Shown: positions 6,095 to 13,987, counted from the stretch's first letter. The stretch is DNA of 14,941 nucleotides from Niastella sp. (GCA_021154515.1 JAJKIL010000319.1:1-14941); one strand, 5' to 3'. Program-made: numbers and translations. The notes: generated by a model from the letters alone, not told the origin.

Positions 6095-8152
6095 CTAATA
6101 GCCATTTGTTCCGAAGTCAGTCGCATTGTTGATCTGGTTCAGGAAACTGAATGGGATCGGACGAACATAATTTTTTGCCGGGTTGAAATTTGCCGCAGCT
6201 CTTTTGTTGTAAGTCTGCAACCGGCTTTCAAATGCTTTATTGCGTTTCAACAAAGCCCACCGGGTAAATTCGCCGCACAATTCACGGGCGTACTCATCAA
6301 ACACATCATTCATGGTGGCCGTTGATAACTGCATGCCGGTACCCACGTTGAAGTCGCCCGGATTGCGGCAGGCGCGTTTACGCAATACATTCAGGTAATT
6401 GGCCGCAGCGGCGCCATCGCCGGAAGTATGCATCGTAGCTTCTGCAGCGATCAAATACACTTCGGCCATCCGCATGATCATAATATTACCCAGTTTCTGC
6501 TGGAAGTTACCACCCAGCCAGCCGCCATCGAAATTATGATTGAACTTTTGCATGGCAGGAAACAGCATAGCTAAACTACTTGGTGTAAGACCATTACCTG
6601 CAGCATTGGCTTTGTACGTACTGCCTGTAGGGTCTGAGGGATCGAACAGGTCATCAATATTCACTGTAACATATGCACGGGTGGCTTTATCCGCAGCTGT
6701 GAGCGGGTCTTTGCTTAAATAGGCAAAAAAACGGTCTTCGGTTGGGTCTAATGGATATGGATGCACATTGGCATTTGCTACAGTGACAAGACTTGATATA
6801 GCTCCTGTATAAACACCCCGGGGCCATATCTGTGGAATGTACTGCCAGGTAGCATTTTTAGAGGCATTCTTTGCATTCACATCTGCATAAGGATAGATCT
6901 TCTTCCCTGCAAACGCGGGATTGATCCCATATTTGGTACACATAGCTGCCGTAAGTGTAACCGTTGCATCAGTATATTTTACGTTGGCAGGCGATGGAAC
7001 GCCGCTTCCGTTACTGGCAATAGCCTGAACGCCTGAATAATTGGTGAATGCCGTTTGAAAGGTGTTTTCCCAGCGCTTATCATAAGTTGCATTAAAGCAA
7101 TTGATCAGGTATTTAGTGGGCGCCACGAACGCCTGGTTCAACCGTCCATAGTAGGCATTGGATGTATTGGAGTTTACGCTCCTTTTGAAAACATCGGCGG
7201 TACCGAACGCATCATCAAACTTGGGATAATAATGCAGGTACAAATTGGGTTTTGAATTGGCGGTAGACACATCGTATGAAGGACTATATGGATCGAGCCC
7301 ATACGCAGTAAATAATACTTCCTGGTTATTTCTATTGTTGGCTGATGCGAATACATTGGCAAAATCAGGATACAGAGCCGCGCCATAGGTGCCCATATTG
7401 TTGATCAGACTGTCGGCACATTCTTTCGCCCGTACCCAATATGATTTTCCGCCTTCACTCAACCCTTCTCCGGCGCCCTGTGCATATACCCGGGCAAGCA
7501 GTCCCAACGCCGCTTTTTTGGTTACCCGTTGCAGGTTGTTATCTAATGGCGTTACAGGCAGATTGTTAAATGCTTCTCTTAGATCGGAAATGATCTGGGT
7601 ATAGATCTCAGGAACACTATTCCGGGTTGGACTCAGATTTTTTGTAGGATCGTCTGTAGTTATCAATGGAAGCTCGCCAAACTGAGTCACCAAGACTGAA
7701 TAATAATAAGCCCGCAGCAATTTGGTTTCTGCTACCAGTGTAGCGATATCGGAAGCCTTGCCGTCCTTTAAGTTGGGAGCCAGCTGAATAGTTTTATTGC
7801 AATCTTTAATAGAGCCCCAGGCATAATTCCAAACATTACCCACCAGGTTAAAACTTACGGTCAGATCCTGGTATCCTATTATTTCCTTGTAAGTAGTGCT
7901 GTTTGATGGAAATGTCCACAGATCGGTACCCACTTCAGAACAAAGTCCATAGGGCATACTGATAAGCGTTCCCCAAAGCCCGGTATAACAGTTAGATTGA
8001 TACGCTTTCCAACCGTCGAATTTCGAAAGCACATCCTGCTCCGATAAAGAGATCGGGTTGTACTCATCCAGTTTACATGAGGCAACGGAAAGCGCTATAG
8101 TTAAACCAAACAGTGATTTATATATCAGTCCTTTTATATTCTTTATTTTCAT
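6095..8152 (-). CDS. SusD/RagB-family nutrient-binding outer-membrane lipoprotein
   Basis: A 685-residue SusD-like surface lipoprotein that caps the SusC barrel and binds the nutrient at the cell surface. Residues 1-26 are a lipoprotein signal ending in VASC, with Cys26 as the lipidated residue. The TPR-like core is visible at AETKLLRAYYYSVLVTQFGE (141-160) and VTKKAALGLLARVYAQ. The C-terminal SusD domain has IMIMRMAEVYLIAAEA (about 557-571), a split ALxxLxxxRxRA helix and the characteristic RELCGEFTRWALLKR (623-637). It is longer than most SusD proteins (about 500-600), mainly through a large variable middle region with many Asn, Tyr and Trp, typical of ligand-contacting loops. It starts 27 nt after the SusC stop and is followed by a strong terminator, so it ends the operon. 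The ligand cannot be read from sequence; no degradative enzyme is encoded nearby. Confidence 0.95.
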   Translation of the reverse strand: MKIKNIKGLIYKSLFGLTIALSVASCKLDEYNPISLSEQDVLSKFDGWKAYQSNCYTGLWGTLISMPYGLCSEVGTDLWTFPSNSTTYKEIIGYQDLTVSFNLVGNVWNYAWGSIKDCNKTIQLAPNLKDGKASDIATLVAETKLLRAYYYSVLVTQFGELPLITTDDPTKNLSPTRNSVPEIYTQIISDLREAFNNLPVTPLDNNLQRVTKKAALGLLARVYAQGAGEGLSEGGKSYWVRAKECADSLINNMGTYGAALYPDFANVFASANNRNNQEVLFTAYGLDPYSPSYDVSTANSKPNLYLHYYPKFDDAFGTADVFKRSVNSNTSNAYYGRLNQAFVAPTKYLINCFNATYDKRWENTFQTAFTNYSGVQAIASNGSGVPSPANVKYTDATVTLTAAMCTKYGINPAFAGKKIYPYADVNAKNASKNATWQYIPQIWPRGVYTGAISSLVTVANANVHPYPLDPTEDRFFAYLSKDPLTAADKATRAYVTVNIDDLFDPSDPTGSTYKANAAGNGLTPSSLAMLFPAMQKFNHNFDGGWLGGNFQQKLGNIMIMRMAEVYLIAAEATMHTSGDGAAAANYLNVLRKRACRNPGDFNVGTGMQLSTATMNDVFDEYARELCGEFTRWALLKRNKAFESRLQTYNKRAAANFNPAKNYVRPIPFSFLNQINNATDFGTNGY

Positions 8153-8179
8153 ATTACGCTGTTTTTAATCATTCGACAA

Positions 8180-11100
8180 TTAGAATGTCATATTCAGGCC
8201 CACCACAATTTGTTTTGTTAACGGATACTCGAGCGAACCATTCATTTCCGGATCATACTGTTTTAACAGCGGGCTCTTTGTAACAACCAAAGGATTGGTA
8301 ATAGTGCCATATACCCGGAACTTCTCGAGCGACAGTTTTTTAATCAGCTCCCTGGGCATATTGTAACCAAGCGTGATATTTTTAATTTTAAAGAAAGATC
8401 CATCCACATAGTTCAAACCGGAGAACCCTGTTAATGTTCCCGGACCTTCCAGGTAATTCATTACCGGGAAGTCGTTAGATGGATTGTTGGGAGTCCAGTA
8501 ATTGAAATACTTTGGTATTGTTCTGGAAGGGCTTGCGTTGGTAGCAAATCCACTTGGCTGATACCAACCCATCATATTATAACTGATCGTTTGTCCCCAT
8601 CTGAAATAAGAGTATACGCTCAATTCCCAGTTCCTGTAGCTGAAACTGTTCTGGAATCCCATTGTCCAGCTGGGATTGTTATGCCCTACGATCTGGTAAT
8701 CGTTGGCGCTAACGGAATAGGTATTTTTGGCAGCGGTGAGCGCCCCATTAAATTTCTGCGCAGCAGCCAGATCAGTATAATAATAGTTGATAGCGCCGGT
8801 GGCGTCTGATTTTGAATAAACCCCTTCTGCCAAACGGGTCATACCGGGTACATCTACGTGAATGTCACCGGGACGTTTGCCAAATGCAGCTGCATCCTTT
8901 TCCTGTCCGAGCTGCCAGATACCATCCAACCTGAAATTGCGAAATGAATTTACGGGTTGACCAATGGTAAGCGAGTACTGGTTGTTATCACCGTTCGCAA
9001 TATTATTGGCAACACCGCCTGTTAATGCCAGGATCTTTTCCTTGTTGTAAGAAAAAGCGATGGCTGAGGTCCAGTTAAAATCATTGGTAACTATGTTACG
9101 GGTGTTCAATGCCAGTTCTATACCTCTGTTCTGCGTTTCGCATACATTGATATTGGTTTTATATTGCTGACTGGAAGTGTATTGTCCGTAAATGATTGGC
9201 GCGGTAACACCGTAGATAACGCCTTTGGTCTTTGTGTTATACAGATCCAATGACATATCAATACGGTTGTTGAGGAACGAGGCATCCATCCCAAGATTCG
9301 TATTGTACGATTTTTCCCAGCCCAGATCGGGGTTGGTGAGGTATTGGGAGTTGCGGTAAATGGGCACCGTTACGCCACCCAACGACATAGTGTTGGATTC
9401 CAGGTTGGCCACAGAACTATAAGGATCAATTTTAGCCGTGCCGGTAACACCCCAGCCTACCCGAACTTTCAGGCTGTTCAACCAGCTTTTTGTTCCTTCC
9501 ATGAACGATTCGTCAGAGATGCGCCAGCCGGCTGAAACAGCCGGGAAGTTATCCCACCGGTTATCTCTATACAATACGGAAGAACCATCGCGGCGGATAG
9601 TAGCCGAAAACAGGTATTTTCCCAGGTATGCATAGTTAAGACGTCCGATAAAACCAAGCGTTTTCGACATCGTGTATGAGGAGGTGGAGGTGGTGTTTGC
9701 ATCGCCTGTAAACTTGTACCACTTGAAATTGTTCGACACGATATTACTTTGGTTCATGGTAGTATTCGTGTTCTGGTTATGGTACCAGGTAGTAATGCCG
9801 GTTACTGTAAAGGCGTGATCGCGCTTTACTTTGAAATTATAGGTTACAATGTTTTCCCATTGGTAACCAATAGCGCGGTTCTGATCAACCTGAGCTTTCG
9901 CAATATTGGCATTGGCATACGTATAGCTTACAGAACCTATCCCATCGAACCTGTATGTATTATTGAAAGTAAGGAAGGTGCTCAGTCGTGATAAATAACT
10001 TAATCCTTTTAATGGTCTGATCTCGATATAGGGATTTAAATACAATTTCAGGTTGTTATCTACATTACCATATACACCGTACTGCTGATTGAGCAACAGG
10101 TTATACACGTTATTACCCAAATTGGTATTCAGCGTTCCATCGTCATTATAGGGTTTCACCAAGGGATCGGTTACCAGCGCGTTCTCGAGTTTGTCCTGCG
10201 CTTTGTTCCGGTCTACATACGAGGCAGTCAGGTTGGCGCCTACAGAAACAAAGTTCCTCACTTTATGATCTATGCGCATGGTAGTAGAAAAGAGCTTATA
10301 ATCGTCGCCCACATATTGCCCTTTTTCATTGGTATAGTTGAAAGAGATATAGCCTTTTGTTTTTTCAGTACCGCCAGAAACACCCAGGCTATAGTTTTGC
10401 GTGTGCGCACTTTTTTGCAGGAACAGCTTCGCCCAGTCGGCAAACTGACCTTGCTGGTAAAGGGCATATCGTTGGGTGCCAAAGATCTTCTCATCATCTG
10501 CAGGTGATTGCCAAAGGGCGCCGGTTGTTGTCCACTGGCTGTTTGCGGCATCCCACACATAACTGTAAGCATCCCGCTTGGTTTGCAGGTAATCCTCGCC
10601 TGTACGCATTTTTGGGGTAACAGACCAGCCATTATTACCATAATAAGTATTGAAATCGATGGCTAACTTTCCTGCTTTACCACTTTTTGTAGTGATGATA
10701 ATTACCCCGTTTGAACCTGCAGAACCATACACCGCAGTAGAAGAAGCGTCTTTCAACACTTCAATAGATTCAATATCATAAGGGTTCAGGGTAGTATAAT
10801 CGCCGGGCAAACCATTGATAATAAATAAAGGTGTACCGCTGGCAGTGAATGACCTGTTACCACGCAGTTGAATAGTAAGAGGGGCGCCAGGCTGGCCCGA
10901 TGAACGCGTAATATCCAGACCGGCTACTCTACCCTGCAATGATTCCATTGGGTTGGGGCCGGGACGGGCAGTGATCTGATCAGGTTTTACTGTAACAACC
11001 GCACCGGTAAGATCTCTCCGTTTCTGCGTACCATAACCGATCACTACTACTTCTTCCAGTTTTGCATCGATGGGATTCAATGCAATGCTGAGCGAAGTAT

Positions 11101-11737
11101 TTTTTTCTACGGTAACTTCCTGCTCTAAATAACCTATAATTGAGAACACAAGCACATCACCCTGGTTCGCTTCAATGCGAAACTCACCCGATGAATTGGT
11201 AGTGGTTCCCACTTTATTTTTACCCTTAATTACTATGGAAACATTTTCGAGCGGATTTCCTTTTGCATCCACAACAGTACCTGTAACAGGAACCCGCGCT
11301 TCAGGCAGATCAGGATCTATAATGGGCACTTTGCGTGACAGCACGATTGTTTTTCCCCTGATAGAATATTCAAGGGGTTGATCTTTCAGAATGAGATCCA
11401 GCACATCCTTTAACGGAAGATCGTTGGCTGTTATGGTAACCGTTTTCGTTTCATCCAGATCACGCTTGTTGTTGAATATAACATAGCCGGTTTGTTTTTC
11501 AATGGCAGAAAAAACCTGTTTCAGCGGCAGGTCTTTACCGGAGAGTGTGATGTTTTGAGCTGTTCCCTCAGCATGAGCAGAGAAAATAGCAACGGCAATA
11601 AAGAAGATAGTCAGTTTCATCGCGCGAAGCAATCTTTTGGTGATGGTTCCGTTGAACCCACCCCCACAATCAGGCAATCGATCAGCCAGGTAATGCCAGG
11701 GCATATAAAATCCGGAACCAATTGATTTTTTTTGCAT
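8180..11737 (-). CDS. SusC/RagA-family TonB-dependent receptor with STN signalling domain
   Basis: An outer-membrane, TonB-energised importer barrel paired with SusD. I chose the ATG at 11737 (MQKKSIGSG, 1,185 residues); the frame is open to an ATG at 11803, and ATG 11620 would start at the hydrophobic core. Numbered from 11737: a 39-residue pre-segment, signal core MKLTIFFIAVAIFSAHA (40-56), STN domain (about 62-136, repeated LPLKQVF/LPLKDVL pattern), carboxypeptidase-regulatory-like beta domain (149-220), TonB-box-like EEVVVIGYGTQ (228-238), plug domain with the SusC signature VLKDASSTAVYG (327-338), and a barrel ending in aromatic Phe (GLNMTF). The STN domain is the part that signals to FecR anti-sigma factors, and a fecR and an ECF sigma gene lie just upstream. 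The 281-base leader region carries two AAACGTTT palindromes and a hairpin, suggesting its own promoter. Confidence 0.95.
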   Translation of the reverse strand: MQKKSIGSGFYMPWHYLADRLPDCGGGFNGTITKRLLRAMKLTIFFIAVAIFSAHAEGTAQNITLSGKDLPLKQVFSAIEKQTGYVIFNNKRDLDETKTVTITANDLPLKDVLDLILKDQPLEYSIRGKTIVLSRKVPIIDPDLPEARVPVTGTVVDAKGNPLENVSIVIKGKNKVGTTTNSSGEFRIEANQGDVLVFSIIGYLEQEVTVEKNTSLSIALNPIDAKLEEVVVIGYGTQKRRDLTGAVVTVKPDQITARPGPNPMESLQGRVAGLDITRSSGQPGAPLTIQLRGNRSFTASGTPLFIINGLPGDYTTLNPYDIESIEVLKDASSTAVYGSAGSNGVIIITTKSGKAGKLAIDFNTYYGNNGWSVTPKMRTGEDYLQTKRDAYSYVWDAANSQWTTTGALWQSPADDEKIFGTQRYALYQQGQFADWAKLFLQKSAHTQNYSLGVSGGTEKTKGYISFNYTNEKGQYVGDDYKLFSTTMRIDHKVRNFVSVGANLTASYVDRNKAQDKLENALVTDPLVKPYNDDGTLNTNLGNNVYNLLLNQQYGVYGNVDNNLKLYLNPYIEIRPLKGLSYLSRLSTFLTFNNTYRFDGIGSVSYTYANANIAKAQVDQNRAIGYQWENIVTYNFKVKRDHAFTVTGITTWYHNQNTNTTMNQSNIVSNNFKWYKFTGDANTTSTSSYTMSKTLGFIGRLNYAYLGKYLFSATIRRDGSSVLYRDNRWDNFPAVSAGWRISDESFMEGTKSWLNSLKVRVGWGVTGTAKIDPYSSVANLESNTMSLGGVTVPIYRNSQYLTNPDLGWEKSYNTNLGMDASFLNNRIDMSLDLYNTKTKGVIYGVTAPIIYGQYTSSQQYKTNINVCETQNRGIELALNTRNIVTNDFNWTSAIAFSYNKEKILALTGGVANNIANGDNNQYSLTIGQPVNSFRNFRLDGIWQLGQEKDAAAFGKRPGDIHVDVPGMTRLAEGVYSKSDATGAINYYYTDLAAAQKFNGALTAAKNTYSVSANDYQIVGHNNPSWTMGFQNSFSYRNWELSVYSYFRWGQTISYNMMGWYQPSGFATNASPSRTIPKYFNYWTPNNPSNDFPVMNYLEGPGTLTGFSGLNYVDGSFFKIKNITLGYNMPRELIKKLSLEKFRVYGTITNPLVVTKSPLLKQYDPEMNGSLEYPLTKQIVVGLNMTF

Positions 11738-11743
11738 AAGTTG

Positions 11744-11753
11744 CAAACGTTTG
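11744..11753. promoter_or_regulatory. Palindrome CAAACGTTTG just before the susC start
   Basis: A perfect 10-base palindrome ending 6 bases from the chosen susC ATG. It shares the AAACGTTT core with the 12-base palindrome at 11954-11965. A central CG flanked by A/T is typical of LacI/GalR-family operators (family knowledge), but no such regulator gene is in the window. So close to the start it would act on elongation or translation rather than on initiation. Confidence 0.3.
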
Positions 11754-11807
11754 GTTGTTAAAAAATGAAGATTTAGCGTCTTTCGTTTTGGGCAATTAAA
11801 CATCCTT

Positions 11808-11832
11808 CCGGAAGTGGTAACGACACTTCCGG
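11808..11832. other. Perfect 9-bp hairpin in the fecR-susC spacer
   Basis: CCGGAAGTG (11808-11816) and CACTTCCGG (11824-11832) pair perfectly around a 7-base loop. On the minus strand the following bases (AAGGATGTTTAATTG) are not a T-run, so intrinsic termination is doubtful. It could stabilise the end of the sigma-fecR transcript, form part of the susC leader, or bind a dimeric protein as DNA. Confidence 0.5.
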
Positions 11833-11925
11833 TTTAGTTTCTTAACCCTCCTTCTGTTCGGTTATATTATGTAACGTGTGATCTTTGCATTAGCAATCGT
11901 TTAATTTGGCAGTCCTTTTCTTTCT

Positions 11926-11965
11926 ATAATGTACTTTTCCGTAGCCGGATAAAGTAAACGTTTAC
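11926..11965 (-). promoter_or_regulatory. Palindrome GTAAACGTTTAC overlapping a candidate susC promoter
   Basis: 11954-11965 is a perfect 12-base palindrome. On the minus strand its right half supplies TTTA (11955-11958) as a possible -33 element, followed after 21 bases by TACATTAT (11926-11933), a partial match to the -7 consensus TAnnTTTG. If this is the susC promoter, a protein on the palindrome would block or contact polymerase at -33. The palindrome is certain; the promoter reading is weak. Confidence 0.3.
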
Positions 11966-12018
11966 ATTTTAAAGACCAGCGATCTATACTTTACGCTGTC
12001 TGATAAATATTTTTCCCC

Positions 12019-13290
12019 TTATGATTGGATGAGCAATTTTCTTCCTTCCAGCCGGCACTTCACTCCAATCTTTTCGAGGATCCCTACTAACTCATTCAAC
12101 GTTATGTCTTTGGTCATTTTCCCGTTCAATTCAACGTTAGTGGGAATACCTTTTTCATAAACCACTTCAATATCGTACCAACGTTCGAGCTGAGCCATGG
12201 CATCCTGAAAACTGATATCATTGAAATCGAACACGCCATTTTTCCAGGCCATTACTCCATCTGTCTGAACCGGGATGGGATGGGATAGTCTGAACTGGGA
12301 TTGTTGGGATGATTGGGATATGGTTGCCTGTTCACCAGGTTTCAAAATAACGGATTCTTCTCTGCCCTCTACCTTGCCCGCCGAAGCTTTAGCATAGGAG
12401 GGCCGATTGCCGTCTGCCTTTATCACCTTCACCTTCCCTTCCAATAACGTAACCTTTAAAACCCTTTCATTGTCATACGCCTTCACGTTGAAATGTGTTC
12501 CCAATACTTCTATTTGCGCCTGGTTATTTACGTTTACATTAAATGGCATTTTCAGCCCTGAGCGGAGTCGAAGGGTGGCTACTTCAAAATACACTTCTCC
12601 TGTTATGGTAACCTTGCGTTCATTGCCGGTAAATGTGGTAGGATACCTGATAGAACTGGCGCTGTTCAGCCAGGCATTTGTTCCATCGGGTAGTATTACA
12701 TGAAACTTACGCGCCTTGGGTGTTGACATAACATTGTACTCAACTTCTTTTCCAACGCCTTCATATACTAATGTACCGTTGACAATTTTGGCGGTGGTAC
12801 CGGCTTGCATCGCCACTACCCCATTTTGTATACTATCTAATAATACCTGTGAACCATCGGCCAGGGTTAAAATGGCGCCCTCTTTCCCGGGTAAAATCTT
12901 ATAAGAAGCTGCTACTTGTTGCGGCGGAGTTTTTTTGATAAGAACGTAAGTACCAACAGCTATTATCAGAAGAATAGAAGCGGCTACCCACCAGTAACGG
13001 ATCTTTGGGATGCGTTTTACCTTTGCCGGTTGTGCCTTTTGTTGCTGCCAGGTTTGTTTTATTTCAAGGAATGCGCGCTGCCAGTAATCGTAGTTATAAG
13101 GCTCAATATGCCTGGACGGAACATGATCTTCCTGCGCGAGAAAATTATCGGCCTCGGCGATCAGCTCCCCGGTTTGGTCGGCATTGATGATCGCTGCTAT
13201 CCGGGAATAGTCAACTCCGGTAGCATGGCCGGCCCTGGCCTTTTCCAGCAGTACAAGCAGTTCGTCTTTAAGGAATTGTTCCATCAACAT
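12019..13290 (-). CDS. FecR-family anti-sigma factor (with DUF4974-type C-terminus)
   Basis: A 423-residue single-pass inner-membrane anti-sigma factor. The cytoplasmic N-terminus (1-95) should hold the ECF sigma factor; WWVAASILLIIAVGTYVLI (100-118) is the membrane helix; the periplasmic FecR domain spans about 190-290 (FHVILPDGTNAWLNSASSIRYP, split at 196-217; VTITGEVYFEVA, 227-238; VLGTHFNVKAY, 262-272; LLEGKVKV, 282-289); a DUF4974-like STN-shaped domain is at 352-421. Such proteins receive the signal from the STN domain of the partner SusC. It follows the sigma gene by 95 nt. Three repeat-like inserts lie in frame: residues 239-246, 297-309 and 324-343. They account for about 40 residues of extra length over a typical protein of this type. 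ATG 13290 is used; ATG 13284 is equally possible. The function is probably retained because the frame and all domains are intact. Confidence 0.94.
   Translation of the reverse strand: MLMEQFLKDELLVLLEKARAGHATGVDYSRIAAIINADQTGELIAEADNFLAQEDHVPSRHIEPYNYDYWQRAFLEIKQTWQQQKAQPAKVKRIPKIRYWWVAASILLIIAVGTYVLIKKTPPQQVAASYKILPGKEGAILTLADGSQVLLDSIQNGVVAMQAGTTAKIVNGTLVYEGVGKEVEYNVMSTPKARKFHVILPDGTNAWLNSASSIRYPTTFTGNERKVTITGEVYFEVATLRLRSGLKMPFNVNVNNQAQIEVLGTHFNVKAYDNERVLKVTLLEGKVKVIKADGNRPSYAKASAGKVEGREESVILKPGEQATISQSSQQSQFRLSHPIPVQTDGVMAWKNGVFDFNDISFQDAMAQLERWYDIEVVYEKGIPTNVELNGKMTKDITLNELVGILEKIGVKCRLEGRKLLIQS
12264..12320. repeat. GGGAT-rich tandem repeat inside fecR
   Basis: On the plus strand two units each begin TCTGAACYGGGAT (12264 and 12289) and continue as spaced GGGAT motifs: three in the first unit and three in the second (GGGATTGTTGGGATGATT then GGGAT). 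On the coding strand it encodes a Ser/Gln-rich stretch (SQSSQQSQF, then HPIPVQT) at residues 324-343, between the FecR domain and the C-terminal domain, where a linker is expected. The repeated TCTGAAC start makes it look like two copies of a dispersed element rather than simple slippage. Confidence 0.65.
12373..12405. repeat. Repeat-like insert encoding PSYAKASAGK in fecR
   Basis: The coding strand reads CGGCCCTCCTATGCTAAAGC followed by TTCGGCGGGCAAG, giving PSYAKASAGK at residues 297-306 between LLEGKVKVIKADG and EESVILKPGEQA, which adjoin or nearly adjoin in ordinary FecR proteins. The core matches the intergenic element at 5949-5964 in 15 of 16 bases. It interrupts the protein without breaking the frame. 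Confidence 0.65.
12556..12575. repeat. Repeat-like insert encoding TLRLRSG in fecR
   Basis: The plus strand reads CCCTGAGCGGAGTCGAAGGG, an imperfect inverted repeat with CCCT/AGGG ends. The coding strand gives TLRLRSG (239-245) between GEVYFEVA and KMPFNVNV, a junction that is normally only a few residues long. From memory this motif is a widely dispersed short repeat in Bacteroidota and other bacterial genomes; that was not checked here. Confidence 0.65.
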
Positions 13291-13385
13291 TTATTGAATG
13301 AGGGAAAAATAGTACGCTACATTTCCCGCCTTATATAATATGTACCATGGGAAATGAAAACATACCTATCGCTTTTTAAAAAAAC

Positions 13386-13982
13386 CTAAAGAATTATTAA
13401 AATGAGCAGCGCAGGTAGTAAAACACCATGCTGGGTAAGATATTCTTTGATGAATTTTACTGATCGTACGAGTGAGTTACGAACGGTTTGTACAGAAATG
13501 TTTAGTTGGTCAGCTACTTCCGCAGCCTTTAACCCGGTTTCGCGGCTTAATTGAAAAATCTTTCGGGCCTGTTCCGGCAACTGTGATGTTGCTTCCTGAA
13601 TAAGCCGCGATGTCTCGTGCAGGAAAACGGTATTCTCCAGGTTGTCATCACCTTCATCAGGGTTTTGCAGTTTGAACTCGCTGTACTTTTGATTGCGTGA
13701 AACCTGCCGGGCCAGCCAGCTGTAGGAGCGGTTATAGGCAATTTTAAAGATCCAGTTCTGGGGAACATCTATTTCAGCAAGCGATTCGCGATCCATCCAT
13801 AAATACAAAAACACCTCCTGGATAATATCCTTTGCCACCCCTTCCAACTTCGTCACTTTCATTACTATCGTATGCAGGCGGGGCACATACCAGTGAAACA
13901 GCGTATTAAACGCTTCTTCGTCTCCCTGGGCAACGCGCGAGAACAACTCCTTTTCAATATTTATTTGCTTACTATCCAACAC
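13386..13982 (-). CDS. ECF-type RNA polymerase sigma factor (SusCD-linked)
   Basis: A 198-residue sigma-70 factor of the extracytoplasmic-function class, carrying only regions 2 and 4. Region 2 covers about 24-92, with the core-binding KDIIQEVFLYLW (51-62) and the -10-recognition part NWIFKIAYNRSYSWLAR (76-92). Region 4 covers about 126-182, with the -35-reading helix-turn-helix LKAAEVADQLNISVQTVRNSL (split at 151-171). The last 12 residues (VLLPALLILIIL) form a hydrophobic tail seen in several Bacteroidota SusCD-linked sigma factors. The start is GTG at 13982, preceded by AGGGAG; there is no upstream ATG in a fitting place. It is first in the order sigma, fecR, susC, susD, so it most likely directs transcription of susCD and perhaps itself when released by FecR. 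Confidence 0.94.
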   Translation of the reverse strand: MLDSKQINIEKELFSRVAQGDEEAFNTLFHWYVPRLHTIVMKVTKLEGVAKDIIQEVFLYLWMDRESLAEIDVPQNWIFKIAYNRSYSWLARQVSRNQKYSEFKLQNPDEGDDNLENTVFLHETSRLIQEATSQLPEQARKIFQLSRETGLKAAEVADQLNISVQTVRNSLVRSVKFIKEYLTQHGVLLPALLILIIL

Positions 13983-13987
13983 TTTAT

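Noticed and set aside
11738..11803. Upstream extension of susC by 22 codons to the ATG at 11803
   Set aside because: The extra residues are before a pre-signal segment already long enough, and they cover the AAACGTTT palindrome; MQKKS at 11737 is the more likely start.
11921..11933. TATAAT on the plus strand in the fecR-susC spacer
   Set aside because: No plus-strand gene follows, and the E. coli-type -10 box is not the usual promoter element in Bacteroidota.
12264..12320. GGGAT repeats as a CRISPR array
   Set aside because: Units are short and of unequal length with no unique spacers, lie inside a gene, and no cas genes are present.
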